DNA of 64,000 bases, from NCBI RefSeq assembly GCF_024713945.1, contig NC_134683.1, positions 126,501 to 190,500 of the forward strand, in the 5' to 3' direction. The stretch is from Dermatophagoides farinae. Lineage: Eukaryota; Arthropoda; Arachnida; Sarcoptiformes; Pyroglyphidae. Under the pieces are notes generated by a model, which did not search any database, was not told the DNA's origin, and saw nothing but the letters and a program-made list of their open reading frames with translations. Below are positions 48,088 to 62,100 of the stretch, piece after piece. The translations under genes and the position numbers were made by a program. Numbering within the stretch: the stretch's first letter is position 1; every line of letters starts with the position of its first letter.

Positions 48088-50507
48088 TCATCGACCTGCT
48101 GTAAGCGATTTAATCTCATACGGACTGGATAACGGAGCAAAATCTGGAAAATCAGCTGCTCGTGATTGATGATGACCATACGATGGTGATCGTCCTTCAG
48201 TTGTAGTGGTGCGGCGACTATCATAACGATGATGATGGTCTCTAGTCGAATGATGTTGTCTGCTGCTGTTCCAGTTATCACCTATTGGACTTGAAACTCG
48301 ATAAGTGCTGCCATAAGAATCTTTGGGTAAACTTGAATAACGATCATCAAAAGCGGATGGTTGATGATCATAAGTTCGATGTGTGGATGATGATTTATCC
48401 AATTGTTCAATCTGATGATTATAAAATGATCGTGAACGTCCCACCGTCGGTTGGCTTGGTGGACTTGATTCCATTATTGGTCTATGAATAAATTCGGTGG
48501 ATGGTGGACCAGATGGTGGCAGCATTGGCGATACAGCTCGATCTCGAATACTCTGCAAATTTTTTATCATTAAGAAACGAGCGATTAAACGTTGAACAGA
48601 ACACTTACCTTTGTATGTTCAGCCGTTTTTTCACGGAATCGATCAAAATCACGTTTTACGTCAAATTTTTCTGCATCATTACGGAAAGACCGTTCAAAAT
48701 CTTCTTCGAATGTTTTATCCTCAACAACGCGATCATTTTCTGTGGCGAATTTTGATGTTTTCACCCGTGCCTGTATAAATCCTTTATCATCGACATCACC
48801 TTGATAATAATATTTGGGTTTATTATCAATAAAACAATCATTATCATCCACATTGAATGATGATCGTAATGATGTTGATCCATGATGATCACAATCACAA
48901 TCTGACATTGATGCCTGTGTAGATGCATCATCTTTTCTAGTTGTTTTTGTTATTGTCGTGTAATGAGGCCTCCCTGATTTTTTATTGCTTCCAGAACTTT
49001 TTAATGAACGCATTTTATCCGACAATCGATATACTTCAGATGTTTCAATTATATCATCATCACCTGTATGATGATGATGGTGGTGGTTTTTGTTTCTATT
49101 TGAAAAAGAAAATTTTACCAATAAATTTGTTATTAGCAAATGAAAGAAAACATTACTTTTTCGATGAAGATTTACGATCTTTTGACATGCTCAATGAACT
49201 ATTTGTGCGTATCGATCGATGATCATCATTGTGATGGCCATGATGATTGTATTCAAGTTGTCGTTGATGGGTGGTATGATTATCACTTTCAATCATACGT
49301 TCTGCTTGTTGTTCCGGTAATTCATCATCTTCATATTCTTCATGATATTGTGTTTGTGTTGTTTCCGTATTGAGCAATCCATCTTTACCAAGTCTTGATA
49401 CTTCAAGGATTTCATCACGATCATTTGTTTTTCGTCCTTTTGCCGAGAAATGTACAAGTTTTCCACGTGGTATGGCAGGAATTTCATTCTCAATTGAAAT
49501 CAATTTATTTGGATCTTCAACCGCACGTCGATGAATATCCGGGCCATCTAATTCCCGAAGACTTTCATCGTGATATTGATAATTTTCTTCTTTTGCTTCT
49601 TTTGTTACATTATGAGTGACAGTTTTCTCGGCTATCACTTGATTACCAATATCTTTTCGATATTTTTCCGGCACATCTGAATCACCAAGCATACGATGTT
49701 TAGTATCTTCTTGTTCATCAGATTTTTGATCTTCAGTTGTTTTGGTTGTTACTTGTGGTCCACTATCGGCAATCACTTTGCCATCTTCCATTATGATCTG
49801 TCGTTGTACACGTGTTTCCACTTGTTTTGTTTTATGATTTATTCGTCGTTTGGTTGTTGTCCATTCTTCCTGGGTACCGGGTGGTGGTACTACACCGGAA
49901 TTTATGTCATACTTTTCGATTGAAAAAACAAAAAAAAATGAAAAAAAAAATTTAAAATTAAAATGTGTGTGTGTATGAGTTGGGCTAATTGAAATAAATT
50001 ACTATATCACTATCACTATAATTTTCAAAAAAAACATCATTGTCTTCACCACATCCACAAACACACACGCAATTGTGTGTTGGATGTGGATGTTGCAATT
50101 GAATTTCAAGTTTTTTTTTGTTCATCAAGCCATAAATGGACATTATTGCATCTTCATCAACAAACAATGTTGTTTGGACACAAAATTGAATTGATGAACG
50201 AGAAAGAGAAAGGAAAAGTAAATAGGATTGAGCAATGTCTTTCTCTTGGTGTGTGTGTGTATGTGTTTATGAGTTATGCCAAGTATGGTAAATATCACAC
50301 AGCAATGTGGATTTTTTACCGAAAAATTTTCAGCAAAAAATCAAAAAAATTATTGATTTGAATCTCGAAACTAGTTGAATCATTTTTCAAACTTACAGGA
50401 ACGACGGTAGTTGTTTTTTTCGTCACAACTTTATTTCGATTTGAACCCAATGATGATGTATCAACTGATGATGAATAGGAACGATCATGTGATTCACGTT
50501 CAGCCAT
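48088..50507 (-). CDS. Charged low-complexity protein, unrecognised (five-part conserved arrangement)
   Basis: There are four exons, 50397-50507, 49157-49911, 48609-49095 and 48088-48552, all with consistent phases, giving 605 aa. It starts MAERESHDRSYSSSVDT and has no signal peptide. Exon 2 contains a repeated polar pattern with KQVETRVQRQIIMEDGKV, PQVTTKTTEDQ, VTKEAKEENYQYHDESL and EVSRLGKDGLLNTE. Exon 3 holds YRLSDKMRSLKSS, KYYYQGDVDDKGFIQARV and a heptad-like, very charged segment (TFEEDFERSFRNDAEKF). Exon 4 is Ser/Pro/His-rich. Long-range conservation of charged blocks across exons suggests a real cytoskeletal or nuclear-envelope-associated protein, but I do not recognise the family. Confidence 0.7.
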
Positions 50508-53500
50508 TGTGTGATGTATGTGTGCAATTATGAAGAAAAATTTTGATTGAAAAATCTTTGTTGACCTGGCCACCAGATGATATAAAGAGATAAATGATTC
50601 AAACACAAAAGTCAATGTGTTCTCCACGTACAGACAAAAAGGGAACAAAAGATGTATCAGCAGCAATAGTAGCAGGTGCACATGATTCAAAGCCAATTGT
50701 TGTTGTTTTCTAAGGTCCAACTATCACACTTTGATTGACTGGCGGACATTTAATTGAACAATGAACAGATGATGAAAATAGTGTTTTATCTCTTTTCGAA
50801 ATTGAAATTTTAATCAAGAATTATGGGTTAACACAGACACACAAATACACAACAACTAGTTGAATGTAAACATCTGCCTTTGTAGATTTTGTCTGTTTGA
50901 TGATGATGATGATGGTTTATCGATCGATGATGAATCGATTGATAATGGTTGATTCAAACGATGATAATTAATTTGATTCGACAAATAATGATGACGATGA
51001 TAATCGAATGTGTCAGTTTCAATTTTTTTTTAATTGAAATTGAAATTAACAGAATAAAGTAATCATTGAAAATTTACGAATTTCAATGCAATAAAAACAG
51101 TGATGAACAAATGTACCAAGCAGATTGATGCTGCCGCTGTTTGCCCTCGACAATCATCATCAGCAAACTAATAATGAAAATAATGAAAATGAAATGTTCG
51201 AAACTCTTTTTTTCATTTCGTTATTTGAAGCTGACATGCGTGTTCAGGCGTTTGTCTCTTTCTGTTGCAATATTTACCTTTTTTCGGCATTTGTGTCTCC
51301 ACCTTTATAAATTTAAAATTCATCAATTTTTTTGTCATTAATAATGATATATTACTGTTGACGACGACAAATGTTGCGTTTTTGCTGTCTGACCAAAATT
51401 GTTGCCCACATACAAATCGAAAATTAGTTTATCCAGAAAAGAAGAATTAATTCGAATGTCTGTCCGATGTGTTGATCAGTTTTTTTGGAATTTTATCGCG
51501 CCAATCCTCCATCCGTATGTCCACCATTTACGAAGGCCGATCGTATTTTTTAAATGCAAAATCAGAAAAATTGAACGCGATTCCATTTTGGAATTGAAAG
51601 TCGCCAACGCTTTTTTGAACATAAAAATGTTACGCCATCTATTTCGATCTATGGATGAATTTTGATTCTATCGTGTCTTGGTTTCGACAATGTTTCGAAA
51701 AAAGCTTCGTTTTCTTCTCATGAAGACAAATGGACAAAGTAAGTAAATTCTCTCCCATTTCTTCTTTTTTTTCATTGTTTTCACCTGTATGTAACACAAT
51801 TGTAATTCTAATTTGAATAAATTTTCAGCGATGATTATCATCCACAATGGTGATGAACGGTTAGAGTTGATTACATCGCGCTACGTTTCACTGATTTTTC
51901 ATTCATTGTCATTCAGTCAAAAAATGTTTGCGTGTGTGTGTGTGTGCATGTCTGTATAATAATGATGAGGATCTTGATTTTGGTGTAGATAGGAAGAAAT
52001 AGCAATAATAAAACTCAGCTGATGTTTTTATTTCTGGTAGTCGTCGAAATATTGTTGAGTGTGTAACCCATCCATTTTATGAATGACAATTATCGATTAG
52101 TTTCGAGCTTTTCGAATTATTTCTATCGTCCAAATATAGAAAATGTACGTTTTTTACGTTCAGCGTAGGTTTTTCTCACATTACAATCGAATAATCGAAT
52201 CCGAGGGTTGATAACCATGAAAATAATAATGATGATTATTTGCGTTGGTTGTAAATGATCATTGAAATTTTAGATGGCCGGAAATAGTTTTGCCCAGGTT
52301 TTTTGATTGATGAGGGGGTAGTGGTGATGATGAAAATCTCTCATGGTCATTTGAAACTTGAATGAGACGAAAAAATGGTTCCAAATTGTTCTATTATCAG
52401 TCAATAGGTGGCATTACTGGCGCCAGTAAAAATTTTGAATTTTCATATTGATCAAATCTATCCGCTTAAATCAATCAAACAGATTTATTATGGTCATTGT
52501 GTGTGTGTGGTGTATGTGAATCGATTTTATTGTTGCTGAAGGATTTGTTTGTGGTCCCAAAATAGTCCCAACTGTAAAATCTGGTTTTGACGGTGATCAT
52601 GATGATCATGTGGATTGGGAATAAAAAGAAATCCATTATATTCAAAAGGTTTTTTTGCTTATTGATGCAAAATTCAGAACGAAACAAAATCATTTTTCCA
52701 TCATCATGATTTTATGATTGTTATCGAATATAACCATTTCGAAAGAAGAAAACAAGAAAAACCATTCTTGATGGAACAGGAACCAACCGAAAGAAAGTTT
52801 CCCCGTCATCAAGGTTATTTTCGAAGAAACCAATTTTATTTTTAGTTTTTAGAGCCAGCTATAACCAACTCTCGTTTCGATTGTTTATATTTTTCATCAA
52901 TCAATCTATTTAGTTATTACTATTGCTGCTGGTGGCGAACACAATCTTGAATTTTTTCAATCGGTCCACATTGGCCAAAATATTGAAAATTGTTTGTTTT
53001 TTATCCTGTCAATGAACGTCGAGTGCTCCGTCGTGTCTATGTATCAATCAATCGATTCGATGAATTTGTTTTTCGCAAAAAGTTTTTTCGTTATGATTTA
53101 CATGGTATAAACAAACAAAACAAACAGAGAAAACACACAAGAGGTCTGGCATCACATCATCATCTTCAGATTCAACGAGAATCGAAATCTGTCGATCAAT
53201 TTCATGAAAGAAAATATCGTTTTAATCATTGAATAACATTTCCTGGTGGTGATAACATTTTTCGTTGATTGAATTCCATTACAAACAAACATCAGTAAAG
53301 CCACCAGAAAACATTTTCTTGAATTTATATTCATGAAAACGAGATGATTTGCTTGAGAAAAAAAAAAGATGATGATGATGATGACGAAATCCGAGACAGT
53401 AGATCATCATCAAGCGATGTTGTTTAGACATCACGAAATCGGATTTCAATTTTTGTTTTTTACAATGATCAACATGATCATCCTTCGATGATGATTTGTG

Positions 53501-56500
53501 TGTGCAAAGTGGTTCTTAAGATTCAAATGCCAGAGATTCATGTCAACTGTTGCTTTGAAAAAAGAACCAAGTATCTTGACAGCCAGAAAGAGAGAATGTT
53601 TGCATTATCGAGTAGAGTGAAATATGTTATTTACGAAACAAAAAAAAAAAAAAAATAAACTGCTCGAATTCATTCATAATCATAATTCTCTTTGGCGAGA
53701 TTCATAATTTCTTCATTGTAACAATTCTGTGTGTGTGTGTGTTGGCGACACAATTTTCAAATTTTCAGACAAAAAAAAAGATGAATAATTTCACACCATC
53801 ATTGCTGTTGTTTATAATGATGTCTTTTTCTTTAATCTCAAATGGGGATTATCATCGATAGCCATGTTGTTAAATGAATTAAATTACGCCAATTCATCGA
53901 ATATATGTGATGATTGAATAGAAAATATAGGGTATTTATAATCACCTCTGTATCCTCTATTTTTCTTTTTCTCTCCGGAAAAAAAAGATAAAAAGAATTA
54001 ACCCAAAAGAAACGAGGCTCCCAATTTTTTTTAGTTTCAATTTTGTTTTTTCTTTTTTTTTGTTGTTTAAGCCCGTCTGACATTATTTTACTACATTCCA
54101 TTACATGCTACAACCGATTATAGTTGACTGGCTAGTATACAAAGTGACTATGACGATGATAGTATCCTGATGATGAGCTCAATTAAATTTAATTAGATTT
54201 TTTTTTCTTTCTGCTTTGTTTAAGTTAGTTACACACGATAATGTTGTGGGATGTAATAACATATATGCCTAGCTAGCGGGAAGACTTGGGGCTTTCCTGC
54301 GAAACTACCAAGAAAAAAATTTCGTTAAGAGATTAACCGCTAACCGCGAAAAACATCCATGTTCGAAATGAGAATTTCGTTTCATTTTGTTTCATTTCGT
54401 TTTTCTTGTTAATTGGTCGATTAACCACGAAAAAGTGTTGGTTTTAATTCTTTCCTCTCCATCATTGAATGATTGTATGGCGTTTATTGGATTGATTTGG
54501 CAGTATTAACTGGCAATAAATCCTGGCGTTAATTCATAATCTAATTCAGCAAGGAGAGAAAAACATTTTTGAATTATTCTTTATTTTTCATACCAAACAA
54601 CAACGACGATGACGATAGTAATCAACTATACGGAACTTTAAATAACAGAAAAAATTCGGACCATTCTGAGAATCATAACACAAGCGCATCGGTGAATGGA
54701 GCAAACTCGAATTTTTTTGTTTGTTTGTTTGAATGACGTCTGTTCGATTCTGTTCCTGTTTTTTTTTCGAAAGATGGTATATATCTCTGCTGAATACATT
54801 CCAATATTAAAACGGGAAAAAAATCAACCAGTCTAGTTAGTATAGTGTCGACCATTTGATTTGGACACACGCATTCACACAGTGACAAACATTTTGATTA
54901 GCTTGTTGATTTTTAAGTTTTGAAGGAAAATCTCGACCATTTCCATTCAAAAGGATTCAATCATCGTGCCAACAGTTCATTTGTTTTTCAATGTTCACGT
55001 TTTTAATTAAAAAAAATGAAATGCGAAACATTTCTCAGCCAAATGAATCAGACAAATTACAATACTGATGATTATCTATTTTGTTACACTGTGTAAAACC
55101 AGAACAAAACAAAAAGCCAAATGACAAATCCATTGTGAGTTTATTTTAGTGAATGATGATGATGATGATAATAATGTGTTTATGTGACTAATCTCTCGAT
55201 TTTGATTTTGTTTTTTCCTGGATACATTTCAAACACATTCGTGTGCACGTTTTGGTGTTTGTGTGTTTGCACAAATGATCATCGCCCGTTTTTGTTTTGT
55301 TTTGTTTGTTGAACATAATAATATTTTTCTATTCGTTTCGTTTTTTGTTTACTGTTTTCTCGCAAGATTTATAGCTATTTATTCAAGTGATTCACAAGCG
55401 GCAAAACTTGAAAAAGACGAAACTGAACCATCATTTTCAATTAAAAACTAAATCAATCGATCGATTCGATGCATTTGTTGCAGCAATGATCATCACACCA
55501 TAGAGCGGCAAACATCTTATGAAAAATTATTCGTAACAAAAAAAAGCAGAGAATTTTTCCTCGGTAATTTCCTATTACAATGTTTTCTAATCGTCGTCAT
55601 CATCATAAATTTTTAATCGAATTGAATTACCAGTGATCGAGATTCTAGATTGCTAAAATCGAATAAGAAACAAATTTCAAACAAATCAATGATTGTCCCC
55701 AAGGACTGTGTGTTTTCCAAAAAAAAAAAACAAAAACAAAAACGTTTCGCTTGTTTTTCACTAGTGGTGGTCAATTTCAATTTGACATTTCCAAATTGTT
55801 TGTTGAATCCATTTATGTGGCAAATCGAAAGCAAAAAACAACGAAACATTGACCACACAATCGTCACAGTTGACCAAATTCTGTAACACACACACACACG
55901 CAAGACGAAGGAAACGATTTGACAGAAAGTATTGCATTTCAATTTCTCATTCATTTTTGTTTAATTCCTTTGTTTTGTCGAGTTTCTTTCGTTGTCGTAA
56001 TTGATTATTTGTTTTCACCAAGTTTTTCCTCTTATCCAGTGTATGTGTGTGTTTTGCTTCAAGCTATTTTCTTGGTCGAATGAATGTCTCTAATCGATTC
56101 GTGGTGAGAATATATTTTTCATTTTTTCACAGCCAGCCATATGTGTGATCCACAAGCAATAAATTACACAAATTGAGAATATCAGCAGCTTTTTTTATCT
56201 TTTAAAAACTTTCTGTAATTTTTTGGTTTCACCAGGAAAAGTTTCGTTTATTGTTCGGAAACATTTTCCTCATAAAAGCAAGATGAATCTGTCGATTCTT
56301 TCGCATCGAAATATGAATTATTTATAATTCTTTCGCTTTAATCTCTTTTTTTTGCTCAGTGAAACTTCTTGCTGATAAAAAAGAATTCGAAATTCTTATC
56401 ACTTAGTGTTATTGTTACCAACGAATTACGAGTGTGATATACATCAGACATAGAATCGAATAGACTTAGCCGTTCTGTTTTGTTTTTGACGAGAATCATT

Positions 56501-58212
56501 CGATAATATGAATTAATTTTAATTAAACACATAGCAGCAGCCTCAGCAGTGGATTTTAAAGTTAAAACACTCAAATCTCTATCCATCTAAACTTTTTTTG
56601 TCTGAAAAAAAGTGCGACTTGAAATTTCTGTCTTTCTGTTTCATTCTGGATTCTTATTTTCTATTTCCTTAGTCTTAGCTCTAAGGCTATTAAAACATTT
56701 TCTCAACAATTTTCTCTAGATTCAGAAACTTTGTCACATGTTGTAAGAAAACAAAAAAAACATTTCAATGACGACGAAGAGAAAAACTTTTTGTTATCTT
56801 CATTGTTGTGCGCGGGATCAACCAGATCCAGAAAGAAGTATTTGGTTATGTTTCGCTATCGCCATCATCATTTGAAGAGAGACAAACATTCTGCTGTTGG
56901 AAATTTAATTTCTTCAAAAACAACCAAAAACGACAACAACAAGAACAACAAAAACGACAGAAGGAATCATCATTTTTTTCTGTGTCCTGAAAAAAAAATA
57001 ACCACCATGAGATTCATTGTGTTGAAGAATAAGATTTGTTGTTGTTTTTCATTGAACAAGTATGTAATAATTGAATTAAGGCATCATCATCACTATAATG
57101 ATGGTGATAGTGATCATGATGTTTGTTCATTGTTCTTTTTTGTGTCGAAATAATTTCCATCTATACATGCCATGTCGATGAATGAAGTGCAATGGCTATG
57201 TAAACGGTTACAATTATGGTGTTGGTTGTGTAAGCTTTGAAAAATAAAGTGTATTTTTTCAAACACGGGTGAAATGGAAAAGAAAAAAGTTTTTTAATGC
57301 ATCTCATCATCATCAAAAGTGCTGCTACTGCTGCTGCTGCTGCTGTTGTATAAATGACATACAAATGACAAACAAATGAACAATACTTTTCTTTGGTACA
57401 ACAACAAGAATTTTTTTTTTAGATTTTCATTTTTTTCTGGTTCCTCTTTTTTGTCTGATGAAGAATTTGCCCGACTTCTTGATGATGATGACCATTATGA
57501 TGATGATGAAAAACTAATTAAAACATTTTTTTTTTTGGCTTTCATATTGAGAAAAGTAAACAAAATTCACTTTTTTCTTTTGCCACTTTTAGATTGATAC
57601 AATTCCGCTTCGATCCAGATCGATGTTTTTTTGTTTGCTAAAAATGGATCCAATAAAATAATATTCCAGACATATAGAAGTCGGATCGGATTCCCTGAAT
57701 GCACATTTTTTTCGTTAATTTATAACACTCTCTATATATTCGGTTATTATTATTATTCCAAACGCCATAACCGTTTGTTCGGGCATTACTGTTGTTGTTT
57801 TTGTTTTGTTTGTATAAATTATTAACCGAAAATGATGCTAACAAAGGAGAAAAGATTGAAAAAAACATTTTCTATAGCTCAAAATTCTCTTTGCTCGACA
57901 CATCACATTTAGAAATCTGCCTTTTTACCATAAATTCAAATTTCTTTTTTTTATTTCGTTTTTTCCCTAGCCTATTTGAAACAACCGGGCAAACCGAGCA
58001 AATCAACGAAAATTGGAATCACCGTTACGTGTGTCATAATATTTGGTTTCCTCGAAGAAGAGTGTTTTAATCATTTACCATAGTTATTGATAAAAATGGC
58101 CATATTCTATCGCATGAAAGTTGTATTCTGAAACAAGAAAGAAACCCAATCACCAAAATCATGTGAAATTACCGAAAAATTTGCATTTTTGAAAAAAAAA
58201 ATTTAAACGAGA
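50508..58212. other. Gene-poor AT-rich stretch
   Basis: No protein-coding region with recognisable domains is seen in about 7.7 kb. It is dominated by short frames that translate A/T and TTC runs, with CA/GT repeats, A and T homopolymers (for example near 53640-53655) and a CTG tract near 57323. It may be intergenic DNA or a long intron or 5' UTR of a gene whose exons lie outside the window. Confidence 0.4.
57323..57345. repeat. (CTG)n tract
   Basis: CTG units with one ACT interruption lie in noncoding DNA. Confidence 0.8.
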
Positions 58213-58914
58213 ATGGTAAGATTACGACTAATAAAACAGTCATTGTCCAACATGGCAATATTATCGTCGTTATTGTTTTTGTTGATAATATCACCATATT
58301 GCTCATCGTTGCCTTATTCATCATCGTCATCATCATCAGCATCATCATCTTCATCTTCATCGAAATCACATCGTTTACGCGGATTATCATCACGAACAGC
58401 TGCGTATCCAACCCGTACGATATCATCACGTTATTATCAGACTTCAAATTCATCGATATCATCATTACATCAGCCTCCAATGAATCATAATCAAATAACA
58501 CAATCAACATCATCGTCATCAAAAGTTCATGGTGCTGTTGATTGTATAATGGCAATACATAATGAAATATCCTGGTGTAATCAATCATACCATCAATCGT
58601 TAACACAAGCTATAATTAAAGGTTATCGCAAAGAATCACGTGTTTATCGTCGTCAATATTGTTGTGGTCATTGGTCATTACAACGTTGTATATTTACCGT
58701 AATGCAACGTAAATGTGACCAAGAAACATATGACAAAATTCGCGATGCACGTTCAATGGAATGGAATACACAACAACAAAATCAACAAATCAATTGTGAT
58801 GATTATGAACATAATTCACCCATTTGTTCTTCAACTAATACTACCACTGTCAATCATTGGGTCATTTCGATATCAACCATCATCATTATTCTGAAATTCT
58901 TAACAAAGATTTGA
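58213..58914 (+). CDS. Secreted or GPI-anchored Ser-rich protein with an 8-cysteine domain
   Basis: This is a single-exon frame of 233 aa. A signal peptide (MAILSSLLFLLIISPYCSS, after a short lead from the first Met) is followed by a long Ser-rich spacer. A compact domain of about 95 residues with eight cysteines follows: VDCIMAIHNEISWCN, RQYCCGHWSLQRC, QRKCDQETYD, NCDDYEHNSPIC. The C terminus is a hydrophobic run (HWVISISTIIIILKFL), as expected for a GPI-anchor signal. Overall it looks like a cell-surface glycoprotein. The Cys spacing does not match any family I can name, and it does not obviously match the 12-Cys family at 2.4-5.6 kb. It is the only convincing gene in the last 13 kb. Confidence 0.65.
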   Translation: MVRLRLIKQSLSNMAILSSLLFLLIISPYCSSLPYSSSSSSSASSSSSSSKSHRLRGLSSRTAAYPTRTISSRYYQTSNSSISSLHQPPMNHNQITQSTSSSSKVHGAVDCIMAIHNEISWCNQSYHQSLTQAIIKGYRKESRVYRRQYCCGHWSLQRCIFTVMQRKCDQETYDKIRDARSMEWNTQQQNQQINCDDYEHNSPICSSTNTTTVNHWVISISTIIIILKFLTKI

Positions 58915-59076
58915 TGATTATTTCCATTCCAGGTTAGTTCCCGAAAGATGTCATTTGGGAATAATAATGATAATTATCATTATTCAGCCATTTTGATAAT
59001 TTTCTTTCTTTCTTTTTCTATTTTTCTGATCAATTTATACATAGATAGATAAAATGAAAAAAACAAATCCAAATCC

Positions 59077-59107
<31 letters not shown>

Positions 59108-62100
59108 TTCAGTGATTTAATTCATTCATTCGGTCGACTTGTGGTTTCGTTTAAATGATTCTCTCAATCAATCGGCTTCGAAAAAAGAAAAACAATATTG
59201 TTTCGTACGTGACAAATGATCAGAAATGGCCATTATATGAATCTTTCGTTTCATAATAACCAACCATCATCATCTTCATCGATCGGTAATCGTCCAATGT
59301 GTATAACGTGATGATAACGTTTGATTATCATGATTATTGTTTTGGCCTAGATTTTTGTGGGCTAATCATCTAAATCGAATGTCGGGTGCAAGAAAAAGAA
59401 ATCAATTCAATTGCATTTCAAACATGACTAGCAATTTTAATCATATTTATGCAAAAAAAGTGGATCATCATATTATAAACGAAGCTTACACGATATTGAA
59501 AACCAAAAATCGAATTGACTTTTACCAATTTCGATTTTTGTTTTCTTTGAACAAAACATCCTTTACATCGATTGGGGTGATTCTCCATTGGGATTCCATC
59601 CAATAACATAGAAAGTGAGCCCGAAATTTGATTTTTCTGTCCGAATTTGAAACGGATAAGCTTCAGCATCTTGAATTTGTCATTGAAAAGAATGTGAAAA
59701 AAACTTGCGAAGCTTTTGTCTTGGCTCTTGTCAACAGCATCATGCAACTATTGCTGCTACAATTCAATTGAAATGATGATACACAGTATTTTCTCGAAGA
59801 AACGAAAAAATCAAATCAAAATTGCCCGATCGTGATGCATTTACATTACTTACACTGCGATCCAATGATGATGACATTGTCACATGAATTTATTTTCAAA
59901 CAAAAAAATGTAAATAAAGAAGAAGATGTTGAACGAACAAAATATGTAAATCATAAATTCAAATTCCACACATACATCATCAGGAAAAAAATTTTGATTT
60001 GATTTGATTTGGCAAACAAAAAAAAACAGAAAAAATTGATTCATTTATTTATTTATTTATCAATCCCCAACATCATGAATTCTGTACATTTCAATCAATT
60101 CATCTATCTGGATTTTCTCTGTGCATTTGAATCGAACAAACAAAATTCTCTTTGATTTGAATTGTATATTTGTAAATGAAACATGTATGTGTTGTTGGCC
60201 AATTTGTATTAGCCAATGATTGAATACATTTCATCATCATTAATTTATCATTGAAAAATGTACAAAATGTTTGATCGATTAAATTTTTTTTTTGCAAAAA
60301 AAGATGCCAATAAAAAAATGTTGATTTTATTTTAAAAAGAAATTTTCTCGCCTTTTTTGAAAACAGACAAACAAATCCATTTTTTCGTTTGAAATATTCT
60401 TGTCTAGAATTTCAAGTAAACTCTTTCAAGGAAAAAGGAAGCAAAAAATAAAATAAAAAATTCCAAGAAAGGAAAAACGATACTTTCAAACAAAAAATAA
60501 CAAACTTCAAGTGTTTGTTCACCATTCCTCATTCCATCGAGATATATGTTTACACACACACACACACCCAAGTATAGTTCGACAATTTATTCTTTCCTTA
60601 AAAATTTGGAACCGTTTGAAGTTTTATGGAATCTAGGTTTTTTTTTGGATTGTCGTGTATAAAATTGGTAATTGTTTTGGCTCAACAATTTCTCCAGTAA
60701 GCATAGTATAAACACGTTGAACATTGAGTACTACAAGTTGTTCAATTTATTTTATTCACTCATTTGTATGTCAAATTTTTTTCGCGCCACTTTCCATTGT
60801 TCTTTATTGTGAACTCGTTATTGCCTCGTAAAATGATGATAAAATAAGTTAGTGATTGATTCGATTGCATTAATTTATGATTTTTCTTTTTTTTCATTAA
60901 ATTTCGAACAAATATAAAGCAATAATAATCAAAATTGGTCGGAAGATGTGTGCTTTATTACATTCACTACAATTAAGCAGTCTAACCAATGCAATGTATG
61001 AAATGAAAACAAATGATGACGATGATCGATGATATTGATGAATTTGATCTCAATTTATGACCTTGTGATTCAAATGTCGATGTAAATTTTGTCATGCCAC
61101 TTGATGCACATTGATATTCATATGATAAATATTGTTCTGCTTCTATTGCTCATCTCCATTATCATCACTATTCTATTATTACCATGATACATACAACAAT
61201 TGTAACGACAGTTTAATGATTCAACAAAACAAATCTAATGATATGATTTTTTCTGTGTTTGTGATTTGTAATTGTTTTGTGACTTTTTTGTGACAAAATT
61301 GTGCAAGATGATTGAACTCGAATGTCATGGTTATTATTCGATAATCACAAAGAATTGGACATGGAACGTAATGCCGAAGAACATGTTTGGTCGTGAATAA
61401 GGTAGGTTCATTATTTTTTTCTTACATTTTACACTTTGTAAATATCACCATTTTATAAAAATATTCAATAATTTGAGTGAGAAAATGAATGAGAGACAGC
61501 CTTGTCCATTTTTGTGAATTCATCACTGCATTTATTGATCATGATGTTAAATTGAATAAAAAAGAATAACGATGGACCAGGTTCCAGAACAACAAAGCTG
61601 CCAGAGAATACAAAGCAAAACACAAAACCATTGTATTCTCTTGCAGCCTTGTTTGTTGTCGTTATCATTTGAGTTTTCTCGATGAAAAAAAGCATTTCCC
61701 ACTCATCGTCCAACGCGAACGAAACAGCAGAAAAATTGTATGCAAATTTTTCGTCTTTATTTGCCCCAATTTTTTCTTTTTGATAGGAATTATTATTATT
61801 ATTCGAAAAGAATTGAGAAAATTCCTACCATAAAAATAAAGATGAAGAAAAGATGGCTGGTTTGTCAGAAACTGTGGAATTTGAATATATGAAAAAATGA
61901 TCATCATCATCATCATTGTTTGTCACCATCGTCTTCATCATTATCATTATTTTTGTGTTATATCGTTATATATCGTCGTCGAAAAAAAAATGCTGACGAC
62001 AATCATGAATGACATACTACCACGGAAAACACTCAACAGTATAATAATGGTGCAAAAAGAAAAATTCCATGCTTTCTTTTTATTGAATGAAATAATTTTA

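Noticed and set aside
51125-51665. Several overlapping plus-strand short frames
   Set aside because: No domain, compositionally random, and no promoter or splice support; treated as noncoding.
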